A stretch of 64,000 nt of DNA from Arthrobacter sp. KBS0703 (GCF_002008315.2 NZ_MVDG02000001.1:3596001-3660000); one strand, 5' to 3'. Counted from the stretch's first letter, positions 26,981 to 35,861 are shown. Program-made: numbers and translations. Notes: generated by a model from the letters alone, not told the origin.

Positions 26981-28008
26981 AATCCCTTATGCAGAACCGC
27001 CTTGCCTGGCCGGTAATCGCGCTGGCAGCGCTCGTGCTGCTGAACCAGGTTTTCCGGCCTGACTTCCTGAGCCTGAGGATGCAGGACGGACACCTCTACG
27101 GCAGCATCATCGACATCATGCGCAACGGCGCCCCCACCATCCTCATCGCGCTGGGAATGACCCTCGTCATCGCCACCCGGGGCATAGACCTCTCTGTCGG
27201 CGCGGTCGTGGCCATCGCCGGAGCGGCATCGTGCGCCTACATCGCCGCTTCCCCGGAGCCTGCCTCGCCGGTTACGGCAGCCATGGCAGTTCTCATCGCG
27301 GTGTCTGCGGGGCTTCTCCTGGGTGCATGGAACGGGTTCCTGGTCTCGACGGTCGGTGTGCAGCCGATCATTGCGACCCTGGTGCTGATGACCGCCGGAA
27401 GGGGCATAGCCCAGCTCATCACCGGCGGCCAGATCGTCTCAGTCTCGAATGACTCCTACAAGTCAATCGGCGCCGGGTACCTGTTCACGCTTCCCATCTC
27501 CATCCTGATCACCGCGGCAGTCTTCCTCGTGGCGGCCGTCCTCACCCGGCGCACGGCGCTGGGAACCCTGATCGAAGCCGTGGGCATCAACCCGGTGGCC
27601 AGCCGCCTCGCCGGGCTCCGCTCGCGGAACATCATCTGGATCGTTTACGTCTTCAGCGCAGTGTGCGCCGCAATCGCCGGCCTGATGATCAGCTCCAACG
27701 TCACCGCGGCCGATGCCAACAATGCCGGGCTTTACATCGAAATGGACGCGATCCTCGCCGTCGTCATCGGCGGCACGTCACTCGCCGGCGGGCGATACAC
27801 CCTGGCAGGGACGGTGATCGGGGCCTTCATCATCCAGACCCTGACCACCACCGTCTACACTCTCGGAATCCCGCCGGAAGTGACTTTGGTGTTCAAAGCC
27901 CTCGTCGTCATTACCGTTTGTCTCCTGCAGGCACCCAAGGCCCGGAACCTGTTGAGGAGCCTCAAAGCCGCACCCAACCCCGGCACCAAGGAAAAGGTCG
28001 CAATCTGA
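26977..28008 (+). CDS. Sugar ABC transporter permease, YtfT-like
   Basis: A 343-residue inner-membrane permease of the RbsC/AraH group with about ten hydrophobic segments. The family motif TLVIATRGIDLSVGAVVAIAG (residues about 67-87) and the cytoplasmic-loop signature VVIGGTSLAGGRYTLAGTVIGA are clear. The ATG overlaps the ATPase stop, and its own stop overlaps the next start (TGATG), giving a tightly coupled operon. It would heterodimerise with the following permease. Confidence 0.93.
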   Translation: MKSLMQNRLAWPVIALAALVLLNQVFRPDFLSLRMQDGHLYGSIIDIMRNGAPTILIALGMTLVIATRGIDLSVGAVVAIAGAASCAYIAASPEPASPVTAAMAVLIAVSAGLLLGAWNGFLVSTVGVQPIIATLVLMTAGRGIAQLITGGQIVSVSNDSYKSIGAGYLFTLPISILITAAVFLVAAVLTRRTALGTLIEAVGINPVASRLAGLRSRNIIWIVYVFSAVCAAIAGLMISSNVTAADANNAGLYIEMDAILAVVIGGTSLAGGRYTLAGTVIGAFIIQTLTTTVYTLGIPPEVTLVFKALVVITVCLLQAPKARNLLRSLKAAPNPGTKEKVAI

Positions 28009-29024
28009 TGTCTTCCCTGTCCACCCTCACGCCACTGACCGTCAAGGAACCGTCGCCGCTCCGCAGCCGCATGCGCGGAGGCGCCCGCTACGCGCCGACC
28101 CTCGCGACCCTGGGGCTCTTCATCGCCATGTTCGCCGTGGGTGCCGGAATGTACCCGAGCTTCCTCTCCGGCCAGGTGTTCCTGAACCTCTTCATCGACA
28201 ACACGTTCCTGATCGTGCTCGCCGTCGGCATGACGTTCGTGATCCTGACAGGCGGCATCGACCTGTCAGTCGGCGCCGTCGTCGCACTGTCCATGATGGT
28301 CAGCGCCACACTTCTCCAGCAGGGTTGGAATCCGTCCGCCGTCATCCTCCTGGTCCTGGTGATCGGTGGCGGCCTGGGCCTCCTCATGGGACTGATCATC
28401 CAGTACTTTGACATTCAGCCCTTCATCGTCACCCTCGCCGGCATGTTCCTCGCCCGCGGCCTCTGCTACGTCATCAGCCTCGACTCGATCCCCGTCACCG
28501 AGGGATTCTTCACCAGCGTTGCCCAGGCCCAGATCCCGCTTCCCGGCGACCTCTTCGTCTCGCCCGGTGTAGTTCTTGCCCTAGCCATCGTCGCCGCAGC
28601 CTTCTTCGTCCTCCACCACACGCGCTTTGGCCGGACCGTCTACGCCATCGGCGGCAACGAGCACTCGGCAATGCTCATGGGGCTGCCGGTCACGAGGACA
28701 AAAATCCTGGTCTACGCACTCAGCGGCCTCTGCTCCGCCGTCGCCGGAGTTCTGTTCTCCTTCTACAGCCTCTCCGGCTACAGCCTCGCAGCACAGGGAA
28801 TGGAGCTTGATGCCATCGCCGCCGTCGTCATCGGCGGCACCCTGCTGACGGGCGGAACGGGCTACGTCCTTGGATCCGTCGTGGGAGTCCTCGTGCTGGG
28901 AATCGTCCAGACATTCATCGCCTACGACGGAACACTGAGTTCCTGGTGGACCAAGATCGTCATCGGCGGCCTGCTCCTCGTCTTCATCCTGCTGCAGCGG
29001 CTCTTCGCCAGGAAGACGGCCTAA
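28008..29024 (+). CDS. Sugar ABC transporter permease, YjfF-like
   Basis: The second permease, 338 residues, starts MSSLSTLTPLTVKEPSP at the TGATG overlap. It shares FVILTGGIDLSVGAVVALS with the preceding permease and ends with VVIGGTLLTGGTGYVLGSVVGVLVLG. Two distinct permeases after one ATPase is the YtfQRT-YjfF arrangement rather than the homodimeric ribose or arabinose systems, which supports a furanose ligand. Confidence 0.93.
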   Translation: MSSLSTLTPLTVKEPSPLRSRMRGGARYAPTLATLGLFIAMFAVGAGMYPSFLSGQVFLNLFIDNTFLIVLAVGMTFVILTGGIDLSVGAVVALSMMVSATLLQQGWNPSAVILLVLVIGGGLGLLMGLIIQYFDIQPFIVTLAGMFLARGLCYVISLDSIPVTEGFFTSVAQAQIPLPGDLFVSPGVVLALAIVAAAFFVLHHTRFGRTVYAIGGNEHSAMLMGLPVTRTKILVYALSGLCSAVAGVLFSFYSLSGYSLAAQGMELDAIAAVVIGGTLLTGGTGYVLGSVVGVLVLGIVQTFIAYDGTLSSWWTKIVIGGLLLVFILLQRLFARKTA

Positions 29025-29166
29025 CAGGCCAGGTGCCGCCAGTTCCGCACTCCCCTTAACCACCGATTCATCAATGAGTCCTCTCTCCGCGCGCGCGGCC
29101 TCCCGCCTCCGATGAGGCGCGCCCGCGCCTGCCCGGGGAAGGAAATCCAGGAAGGACGCTTTCACC

Positions 29167-30624
29167 ATGAATGATCCCCTCAACCGGCAGTTTTCGCGCC
29201 GCTCGTTCCTCGGCTCCGGAACCGCCGCGGCCGCCACCGTAATACTGGCCGGCGCCGGTGCCGGCACGCTGATGACGGCCCCTGCCTCGGCCGCAGCCCC
29301 CGCACCATCGACGCCGGTAATCAACCCCGTCGTTTCGCAGCGGGCGGACCCGTGGCTCATGAAGCACACCGACGGCAGGTACTACTTCACCGGATCCGTG
29401 CCGGAATACGACCGGATCATCCTCCGCTCTTCATCCACCATTTCCGGGCTGGGCGGCTCCGCTGAGGCTGTGGTGTGGACCCGGCCTGCAACCGGGACGA
29501 TGGGCGGCTACATCTGGGCTCCGGAGCTGCACCACTTTGACGGGAAGTGGCACATCTACTTCGCCGCCGGCGACAGCGATGATGTTTTCCGGGTGCGGAT
29601 CTACGTGATATCCACGGCCGCCGCGGACCCGACCACCGCTGCGTGGGAACCACCGGTCCGGGTGTACACGCATGCAGACACGTTCTCCCTGGATGCCACC
29701 ACGTTCGAGCACGCGGGCACGCGGTACCTGCTGTGGGCGCAGAGCGATACCGGCGTGAATTCGAGCCTGTTCATCGCCTCCATGTCATCTCCCTCCACCC
29801 TGTCCAGCGCACCGGTGCGCATCGCCGTCCCCACGCTGGCCTGGGAAACCAAGGGGTACAAAGTCAACGAAGGGCCTGCCGTGATCAAGCGGAACGGCCG
29901 GATCTTTGCAACCTTCTCCGCCAGCGCGACCGACTCCAACTACTGCATGGGCCTCCTCACTGCGGACGAAAACGCGGACCTGCTCAATGCGGCGTCGTGG
30001 ACGAAGACCCCGACGCCGGTATTCGGCACATCTGAGGGGTCAAAGCAGTACGGACCCGGGCATAACTCCTTCACAGTGGACGAAGCGGGCAATGACGTTC
30101 TCGTGTACCACGCCAGGTCCTACCGCGACCCGATCGGCAACCCCCTCTTTGACCCCAACAGGCATGCCCGCGTTCAGCGGCTGCACTGGAAGGCAGACGG
30201 AACACCCGATTTCGGCGTTCCCGTGGGCGACGGCGAACTCCCCGTCCGGCTGGAGTCCGCCGCTGCCCCGGGCGCCTACCTCGTTCACGACGGGACAACC
30301 GTCACGGCCTCGTCAGCGCCGGCACTGGGAGCGTCCCAGTTCCGCATTGCGCCCGGCTATGCCAAGAAGAACTCTGTGGTCATCGAACCTGTCCTGACCA
30401 AGGGACGTTACCTTCGGGTCCAGGGCTCAAGTGTCGCAATCGCGTCCACCGACGGATCGTCGTCGGCGTTCATCCAGCGGGGCGGACTTTCGGGTCGGGC
30501 CGGAGTCTCCTTTGAGTCAGTCGATGTCCCCGGCTCCTATCTCCTGCTCCGGCAGGGCGTCCTCACCCTGGCGAAAGCCGGCAAGAACGACAGGACCGCG
30601 GCCACCTTCTTCCAGAGCACGTAG
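29167..30624 (+). CDS. Tat-exported GH43 (subfamily 26-like) exo-arabinanase with AbfB domain
   Basis: The 485-residue protein starts with a twin-arginine signal (QFSRRSFLGSG). The GH43 five-blade propeller (about 48-345) shows the base Asp in SQRADPWLM (D61), GGYIWAPELHHFDGKWHIYF, SLDATTFEHAGTRYLLWAQ and the acid Glu in KVNEGPAVIKRNG. The remainder (about 350-485) is an AbfB/CBM42 beta-trefoil (VRLESAAAPGAYLVHDG, VSFESVDVPGSYLLLRQG) that binds arabinofuranose side chains. Related enzymes release arabinose from alpha-1,5-arabinan ends. It follows the importer genes by 142 bp with AGGAAGGA upstream and ends at a strong terminator. Confidence 0.9.
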   Translation: MNDPLNRQFSRRSFLGSGTAAAATVILAGAGAGTLMTAPASAAAPAPSTPVINPVVSQRADPWLMKHTDGRYYFTGSVPEYDRIILRSSSTISGLGGSAEAVVWTRPATGTMGGYIWAPELHHFDGKWHIYFAAGDSDDVFRVRIYVISTAAADPTTAAWEPPVRVYTHADTFSLDATTFEHAGTRYLLWAQSDTGVNSSLFIASMSSPSTLSSAPVRIAVPTLAWETKGYKVNEGPAVIKRNGRIFATFSASATDSNYCMGLLTADENADLLNAASWTKTPTPVFGTSEGSKQYGPGHNSFTVDEAGNDVLVYHARSYRDPIGNPLFDPNRHARVQRLHWKADGTPDFGVPVGDGELPVRLESAAAPGAYLVHDGTTVTASSAPALGASQFRIAPGYAKKNSVVIEPVLTKGRYLRVQGSSVAIASTDGSSSAFIQRGGLSGRAGVSFESVDVPGSYLLLRQGVLTLAKAGKNDRTAATFFQST

Positions 30625-30653
30625 CCGCACGGCACGGTTGCGGTCAGCATCCC

Positions 30654-30692
30654 CGCAGGGCCCGGCAGGCTTCCCAGCTGCCGGGCCCTGCG
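30654..30692 (+). terminator. Terminator hairpin after GH43-AbfB gene
   Basis: CGCAGGGCCCGGCAG and CTGCCGGGCCCTGCG form a perfect 15-bp stem with a 9-nt loop. It lies 30 bp after the stop and 65 bp before the end of the convergent lacI-type gene, so it may serve both. No T-run follows. Confidence 0.7.
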
Positions 30693-30757
30693 TGTACCAA
30701 CTCAAAGAAGTGTGCCGCCAAAGAAGTGCGGCCGCGCCAGCCACCGCTCCCCTGGGC

Positions 30758-31783
30758 TCAGTGCGCGGCGTGTGGCGGCGCAGTGGTGGAGCGAACCACA
30801 AGCCTGGGGTTGACCACCGACGATGCACCCGAATGACCGTTGGCCATATCGAAAAGGAGCATTTGCATGCAGCGGGCCCCGAGTTCCTTGAAACCCTGGT
30901 TGACGGTGGTCAGGGGCGGCACAAGGTAGGCGGCCTCGGGCTGGTCGTCGTAGCCAACAAGGCTGATGTCCTGCGGGACGCGCAGCCCGGCTTCGCTGAA
31001 GGCGCGCAGGGCTCCGAGTGCCATCTGGTCGTTGGCGGCGAACAGCGCGGTGACGTTTCCTGCGGCCGCAAGTTCAAGCCCGGCGCGGTAGCCGCTCTCG
31101 GCGCTCCAGTCGCCGCGGATCAGTACGGAGTCGTCCAGTTCCGCCTGCGCGAGGGTGCGGCGCCAGCCGTCAATGCGGGCGGCGGCGTCAATCCAGTCCG
31201 GCGGCCCGGAGACGTGCGCGATGGCTGTGTGGCCCAGGTCCACAAGGTGCTGCACGGCTAGGGTGGCGCCCATCCGCTGGTTCACCGCGGCGACGCTCAG
31301 CCGCTCATCGACGCCGAAACCCACTGCGACCAGCGGGACGGCCATGCTGATGGTGCTGAGCGATTCGAACATGGCCTCGTGCGGAACAATCACCACGATG
31401 CCGTCCACTGACTGCATCATGAAGTATTCGAGGGCGTCCTTGATCGCCACGGGCGTGACTTCACTGAGGCTGGCCACGCTCACGAAGTAGCCCTTGTCCC
31501 GGGCTGCCTGCTGCACTCCGAGCAGCGTATTGGCGGGCCCGTAATGGGACATGTCGCTGCCCAGGACGCCGATGGTCTGGGACCGCCGGGTGACCAGGCT
31601 GCGCGCTGCGGTGTTCCGGCGGTAGCCCAGGTCCAGGATGGCCTGCTCGACGCGTTCACGGGTCTGGGCGCTGACGTTGGGATGCGCATTGAGGACCCGC
31701 GAGACGGTCTGGTGCGAGACGCCGGCCAGTTTGGCCACGTCCTCCATCACGGGAGGACGCCTGATCTCTGATCCTACCGACAT
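30758..31783 (-). CDS. LacI-family repressor (arabinan locus, first of pair)
   Basis: The 341-residue protein starts MSVGSEIRRPPVMEDVAKLAG after AAGGAGG. The HTH has the recognition helix SHQTVSRVLNAHPNVS; the sensor domain ends VGYDDQPEAAYLVPPLTTV. It is a sister of the next LacI gene, sharing long stretches such as RRNTAARSLVTRRSQTIGVL and GPANTLLGV. The SHQTVSRV helix is usual for repressors reading GTTAGCGCTAAC-type sites, and a perfect such site lies 12 bp upstream of its own start. It is therefore a good candidate for control of araBDA, the importer, GH51 and itself; the effector is presumably L-arabinose or an arabino-oligosaccharide. Confidence 0.88.
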   Translation of the reverse strand: MSVGSEIRRPPVMEDVAKLAGVSHQTVSRVLNAHPNVSAQTRERVEQAILDLGYRRNTAARSLVTRRSQTIGVLGSDMSHYGPANTLLGVQQAARDKGYFVSVASLSEVTPVAIKDALEYFMMQSVDGIVVIVPHEAMFESLSTISMAVPLVAVGFGVDERLSVAAVNQRMGATLAVQHLVDLGHTAIAHVSGPPDWIDAAARIDGWRRTLAQAELDDSVLIRGDWSAESGYRAGLELAAAGNVTALFAANDQMALGALRAFSEAGLRVPQDISLVGYDDQPEAAYLVPPLTTVNQGFKELGARCMQMLLFDMANGHSGASSVVNPRLVVRSTTAPPHAAH

Positions 31784-31795
31784 TCCCCCTCCTTA

Positions 31796-31807
31796 GTTAG
31801 CGCTAAC
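31796..31807 (-). promoter_or_regulatory. Perfect LacI operator upstream of the lacI-type gene
   Basis: GTTAGCGCTAAC is a perfect 12-bp palindrome located just 12 bp upstream of the ATG, over the ribosome-binding region and probable start of transcription. Same class as the sites at 15.73, 24.15 and 24.29 kb; it suggests autorepression. Confidence 0.7.
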
Positions 31808-31858
31808 AATCAGCTTACCAGCCAAGGCAAAGATCAGGCTGCGGGAATATTCGGGGGC

Positions 31859-32869
31859 TCAGCCAGGGGCGGAGGTGCTCCGCCGCACCACCAGTTCGGC
31901 AGCCACCACGGTGCTGCTGACGCTGTCGCCGTCCTCGATGGCGGTGAGCATGAGGTCAATGCAGCGCCGGCCCAGTTCCTCGAAGTCCTGGCGGACGGTG
32001 GTGAGCGGCGGGGTGAAGTAGCCCGATTCCGGTTGGTCATCGAACCCGACGACGGAGACGTCGTCGGGCACGCGGACGCCTGCCTCATTGAACGCGCGCA
32101 GCAGGCCCAGCGCCATCTGGTCGTTGCCCACGAAAATGGCCGTGGCCGTGCGTTCGGCGGCCAGCTTCCTGCCAATCTCGTAACCGCTGCCGGCACTCCA
32201 GTCGCCGGTCATCAGGAGGTCGTCCTCAAGGCCCGCGGCCCGCAGGGCGGCGCTCCAGGCCTCGGCCCTCGCCACGCCGTCGATCCAGTCCTGCGGTCCG
32301 GCGACGTGACCGATCCGCCGGTGGCCCAGTTCAATCAGATGCCCGACGGCGAGTTCGGCCCCCCGGGTCTGGTCCACCATGGCGCCGCTCACGGCGTCGT
32401 TTCCCAGCGACCCCACCGCCACCACCGGCACGCCGACTTGCAGTTCCGCGAGGGCGAGCAGCGTGTCGGAATGCGGCACGCTCACCACGATGCCGTCGAC
32501 GGACTGGTCCATGAAGTGCCTGACGGCATCGAAGATCGCCTCGCGGCTGACGGACTTCAGTGCCGCGATGCTGACAAAGTAGCCGGCGTTCCGGGCCGCC
32601 TGTTCAACCCCCAGCAGCGTGTTGGCCGGGCCGAACTGGGAGAGTTCGCTGGCCAGGACACCGATGGTCTGGGACCGGCGCGTGACCAGGCTCCGGGCCG
32701 CGGTGTTGCGCCGGTAACCCAGCTCGGCAACGGCCGCCTCCACCCGCTCGCGCGTCGCTTTGCTGACATTGGGGTGGTTGTTGATCACCCTGGACACGGT
32801 CTGGTGCGAGACGCCGGCGCGCTCCGCCACGTCCTCAAGCCGCGGCAGCCGCGCGTTGCTTTTAGTCAT
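31859..32869 (-). CDS. LacI-family repressor (arabinan locus, second of pair)
   Basis: The 336-residue protein starts MTKSNARLPRLEDVAERAG; the open frame continues upstream only through the tRNA gene and is not coding there. Recognition helix SHQTVSRVINNHPNVS, sensor end VGFDDQPESGYFTPPLTTV. It resembles the neighbouring LacI protein over its whole length, so the pair arose by tandem duplication. No strong ribosome-binding site is seen. Two near-identical DNA-binding helices imply that both can compete for the same operators while sensing different sugars (inference). Confidence 0.88.
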   Translation of the reverse strand: MTKSNARLPRLEDVAERAGVSHQTVSRVINNHPNVSKATRERVEAAVAELGYRRNTAARSLVTRRSQTIGVLASELSQFGPANTLLGVEQAARNAGYFVSIAALKSVSREAIFDAVRHFMDQSVDGIVVSVPHSDTLLALAELQVGVPVVAVGSLGNDAVSGAMVDQTRGAELAVGHLIELGHRRIGHVAGPQDWIDGVARAEAWSAALRAAGLEDDLLMTGDWSAGSGYEIGRKLAAERTATAIFVGNDQMALGLLRAFNEAGVRVPDDVSVVGFDDQPESGYFTPPLTTVRQDFEELGRRCIDLMLTAIEDGDSVSSTVVAAELVVRRSTSAPG

Positions 32870-32934
32870 GGGGCTATTCTGCGCGACGCCGCGCCGCAAC
32901 ACGAATGCCGCACGCCCGCCAAGCGCAGGGACGC

Positions 32935-32972
32935 AAAAAAGTCCCCGGCTCCTGTCGCCAGGAACCGGGGAC
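32935..32972 (-). terminator. Intrinsic terminator of the tRNA-Lys gene
   Basis: On the minus strand a 14-bp stem (GTCCCCGGTTCCTG with CAGGAGCCGGGGAC, one mismatch) with a GCGA loop is followed by six T. It starts 22 bp after the tRNA, a textbook Rho-independent terminator. Confidence 0.9.
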
Positions 32973-32994
32973 TTTCCACTCTTCGCTAAAAGAG

Positions 32995-33067
32995 TGGGCC
33001 CTGTGGGGATCGAACCCACGACCCACGGATTAAAAGTCCGATGCTCTACCAACTGAGCTAAAGGCCC
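32995..33067 (-). tRNA. tRNA-Lys (anticodon TTT)
   Basis: 73 nt. Acceptor GGGCCTT pairs with AGGGCCC (one G-T pair), D-arm GCTC-AGTTGGTA-GAGC, anticodon arm CGGAC-TTTTAAT-CCG with anticodon TTT, T-arm GTGGG-TTCGATC-CCCAC, discriminator A. CCA is not encoded. Followed by a strong terminator. Confidence 0.97.
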
Positions 33068-33302
33068 AAACTGACTGTCGAAATGCCTGCCGCAACGGCC
33101 TGCACAGCGGGTGTCAGCTCCAGTCCATTTCTGGACGTTAATACTGTACCCCAGTCCGGGGGTGACTTTTCGCACGGGGCCTTCCGCCGCCGTCGTCCGG
33201 GTCACTTCACGGACCGGCGACGGCGGAAACCGCGCGACTCCGCGGAACAAAGGCTCCGGAAGCGCGCTCGATTACCGCACGGACCAGGAGTAGCGTGGGA
33301 GC

Positions 33303-33962
33303 ATGAGCGAGAAAGCAGGAACCAGCGGCCCGGGCGGGGCGGAGCGGCACCACAAACCAAAGCCTTTTGCGCCCATTGATTTCGAGCCATTCGCAGGCGG
33401 TGCGGATCCGGCGCGCGTGTCCGAAGCGGCACACCTCGCTGCCCAGGCGCTGGTGCGCCACGGGCGGGACAGCGACGATCCCGTCATCACCAAACGCCTG
33501 GTGAAGCTCGCCGACGAACAGGGTCTGGAAGCCATCGCAGAGATGTGGGCCGAGAGCCCTGCCCGTTCACTTCCAGGTGCGCTGTGGCGGCTGTATGCAC
33601 TCCGCGCGGCGACAGTCCAGGACCCGGAGCGCATCTCCGTGTACTTCAAGGCGGGCAAGGACACGGCACAGGTGTCCAACGTGGTTGCCGGCGCGGCCGA
33701 ACCGCCCGGCGCCGACGAAATGAAGACCATGGCTGATGCGATTCTGTCCGGCGCGTTCGACGGCGACTTCGACGTCGCGCTGGAGCGTTCGGCCGCGTTC
33801 TGCCGCGTGGTTGCGCTGGGACAGGCCACGCTCGCGGACGGCGCCGACCACAGCAACGAGGTCCACGCCCGCAAGCTGACGCGCAACTCCCACCTCCTGG
33901 TGAAGACCGCCGAGGACCTCGAACATGCCGCCAACGCCTGGCGGCTGGGCGAGCTTGACTGA
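33303..33962 (+). CDS. Conserved hypothetical actinobacterial protein
   Basis: A 219-residue soluble protein not assigned to a known family. The N-terminal 30 residues are polar and disordered-looking (HHKPKPFAPIDFEPFAGGADP); the rest is helix-rich and ends NSHLLVKTAEDLEHAANAWRLGELD. The segment AESPARSLPGALWRLYALRAATVQDP is Arg/Leu-rich and looks structured. Codon use fits its neighbours, so it is a real gene. It stands alone between the tRNA promoter region and the phosphate genes; no function is proposed. Confidence 0.75.
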   Translation: MSEKAGTSGPGGAERHHKPKPFAPIDFEPFAGGADPARVSEAAHLAAQALVRHGRDSDDPVITKRLVKLADEQGLEAIAEMWAESPARSLPGALWRLYALRAATVQDPERISVYFKAGKDTAQVSNVVAGAAEPPGADEMKTMADAILSGAFDGDFDVALERSAAFCRVVALGQATLADGADHSNEVHARKLTRNSHLLVKTAEDLEHAANAWRLGELD

Positions 33963-33986
33963 CCCATTGGGGCCGATCTGTCAATG

Positions 33987-34015
33987 TTGACTTGGCAGGA
34001 TCAAAGTAGAACACT
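33987..34015 (+). promoter_or_regulatory. Possible promoter in front of the structured RNA candidate
   Basis: TTGACT at 33987-33992 with a weak -10 (AACACT, 34010-34015) after 17 bp. Transcription would start at about 34021, precisely the first base of the closing stem described next. Confidence 0.4.
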
Positions 34016-34020
34016 GAAAC

Positions 34021-34110
34021 TGGTGCCGAACCGCGAAACCCCCGGGCTTCAAAATTTAGCCGCCTAGAGCGGCCTACCGCCGAGAGGCGTATCCGGTTCG
34101 GCACCATTTT
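34021..34110 (+). ncRNA. Candidate structured small RNA closed by a 13-bp stem
   Basis: TGGTGCCGAACCG (34021-34033) pairs perfectly with CGGTTCGGCACCA (34094-34106) and is followed by TTTT. Inside are a CCGC-CTAGA-GCGG hairpin, a CGCC-GAGA-GGCG hairpin with a GNRA loop on the plus strand, and an imperfect GGGCT/AGCC hairpin. This four-way-junction shape, a promoter-like TTGACT upstream and a terminal T-run suggest a small RNA or a leader element rather than a plain terminator. It does not match tRNA, SRP RNA, 6S or a riboswitch known to me. It lies between the hypothetical gene and the DUF47-Pit genes. Confidence 0.4.
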
Positions 34111-34219
34111 CATGCCCGGTTGCCGGTGCCGGTAAAGTACTGACTAGCTGCGGGGGCGCGACGTCAAGTCACACGATCCGCAGTGCCCAGCCCTGACGAT
34201 CCTCCGGAGACCGGTACTA

Positions 34220-34837
34220 ATGAAGCTGCGCCTTTTTCCGCAGGAGCCCGCCGGGCTGAACCTTCTCTCACAGCTGGCACGGCAGATCGTCCTGGCCAGC
34301 GCCACCATGGCGGAGATCTTGGGAGCACCGGCCACTGAGCATCACCGGCTGGTCGAGGACATGCACAACCACGAGGCCAAGTCCGCCGAGCTGCACTTCG
34401 CCCTCCTGACCCACATGCGCACCAGCTTCGTGAACCCGCTGCCCCGCGAGGACATGTACAGCCTCTCCCTGTGCCTCAACGAAGCAATCGAGAAGCTGGA
34501 CGCCGCAGCCGAACTCGTGGCGCTCTACAAGCTGGACCGGCTTCCGAAACGGGCCGCCGACCAGCTGGAAATCATCAGCCGCCAGGCCGAGCTCACCGCT
34601 GATGCCATGCGGCGGCTCAACAACCTCGATGACCTTGAGGACTACTGGATCGAGGTCCTCCGCCTGGCCAAGCGTGCCGAGCGGACGCACCGGATCTGGG
34701 TGGCGGACATGCTCAAGGACATGAAATCCACGCAGTACGCCCGGAACAGGGACATCGCCAACCAGCTCGTTGACGTCACCAAGGACATGCGGCGCATCGC
34801 CACCCAGGTAGGCAGCATCATCGTCAAGGAATCCTGA
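34220..34837 (+). CDS. DUF47/PhoU-like phosphate transport regulator
   Basis: A 205-residue all-alpha protein of the DUF47 family, structurally like PhoU. Visible helices include HNHEAKSAELHFALLTHM and the metal-binding-type LPREDMYSLSLCLNEAIEKLD (the E/DxxxD signature), with RTHRIWVADMLKDMKST near the C-terminus. DUF47 genes are normally paired with Pit transporters and modulate them, as here, where the next gene begins 1 bp after the stop. Confidence 0.9.
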   Translation: MKLRLFPQEPAGLNLLSQLARQIVLASATMAEILGAPATEHHRLVEDMHNHEAKSAELHFALLTHMRTSFVNPLPREDMYSLSLCLNEAIEKLDAAAELVALYKLDRLPKRAADQLEIISRQAELTADAMRRLNNLDDLEDYWIEVLRLAKRAERTHRIWVADMLKDMKSTQYARNRDIANQLVDVTKDMRRIATQVGSIIVKES

Positions 34838-34838
34838 C

Positions 34839-35855
34839 GTGACGCTGTTCATCTTCGCCCTGGTGGTGGCCCTGGCCGCCGCTTTTGCGTTCATCAACGG
34901 CTTCAGGGACGTGTCCACCTCGGTGGCCCTTGCCGTCCGCACCCGGGCGCTGACGCCCACGGTGGCCGTCCTGCTCGCGGCCGCCTTCAACTTCATCGGC
35001 GCCCTGCTCAGCGCCGGCCTGGCCGTGGCTATCAGCCAGACCTGGGTGACCCTCCCCCGCGGCGACAGCGGCCTGACCATCCTGGCGGCCGGACTGGCCA
35101 GCGCCTGCGTCTGGGGCCTGTTGCTGTGGTGGCGCGGCATCCCGTCGTCGTCCACGCATGCCCTGGTGGGCGGCCTGGCCGGTGCCGGCACCGCCAGCGT
35201 GGTGGTGGGCGGCAACTCCGTGGGCGGCGTGGACCAGTCACTGCTGTTCCAGGTGGTGCTGCCCTTGGTCTTCTCGCCGGTCATCGCCTTCATCGGCGCG
35301 TACCTGCTGGTCTTCCCGGTCACCTGGGCCGCACGGTATGCGCAGCCCAGCGTCATCAACAAGCGGTTCAGGACAGCACAGTCGATAGCCGCCGGGGCCG
35401 TCGCCTTCGGCCACGGGCTCCAGGACGGCCAGCGCATCAGCGCCGTCCTCCTCCTGGCCCTTTTGGCGGCCGGGTACAGCGGCGGAGGCTCGATCCCGGT
35501 CTGGGTGGCCATGCTGTCAGCCGTCATGATCGCCGTGGGCACGCTCTTTGGCGGCTGGCGGATTTCGCACACTGTCGGCTACCGGCTCACCCGGATTGAC
35601 CCGCTGCGCGGCGTGGTGGCGCAGGGATTCAGCGCCATACTGCTGTTCCTCGGCGCCATCGGCCTGCACTGGCCCATTTCCACAACGCACACCGTGACGT
35701 CGGCTGTGCTCGGCGCGGGGGAAAACCAGAGTTTCGCCACGACGCACCGGAAACTCGTGACCCGGATCCTGTGCCTCTGGGTTCTTACGCCGGCCGCTAC
35801 GGCGGCCGGCGCCTTCGTCCTTGAGCTCGCGCTGTCGCCGCTGATCACGACCTGA
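34839..35855 (+). CDS. pit: Low-affinity inorganic phosphate transporter, PiT family
   Basis: A 338-residue membrane protein starting at GTG. It has the two PiT signature repeats: FAFINGFRDVSTSVALAV near the N-terminus (the GFxDx2N type with R and S variants) and VAFGHGLQDGQRISAVL in the middle, plus IPSSSTHALVGGLAGAG and HWPISTTHTVTSAVLGAG. About ten transmembrane segments are expected. It would import metal-phosphate driven by protons. Position directly after DUF47 is the standard pair; it converges on pstB. Confidence 0.92.
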   Translation: MTLFIFALVVALAAAFAFINGFRDVSTSVALAVRTRALTPTVAVLLAAAFNFIGALLSAGLAVAISQTWVTLPRGDSGLTILAAGLASACVWGLLLWWRGIPSSSTHALVGGLAGAGTASVVVGGNSVGGVDQSLLFQVVLPLVFSPVIAFIGAYLLVFPVTWAARYAQPSVINKRFRTAQSIAAGAVAFGHGLQDGQRISAVLLLALLAAGYSGGGSIPVWVAMLSAVMIAVGTLFGGWRISHTVGYRLTRIDPLRGVVAQGFSAILLFLGAIGLHWPISTTHTVTSAVLGAGENQSFATTHRKLVTRILCLWVLTPAATAAGAFVLELALSPLITT

Positions 35856-35861
35856 CTCATC

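Noticed and set aside
34021..34106. Selenocysteine tRNA, because of the long acceptor-like stem and a TTCAAA loop
   Set aside because: There is no T-loop (TTCGANN) or proper anticodon arm, and the internal hairpins do not match tRNA-Sec geometry.
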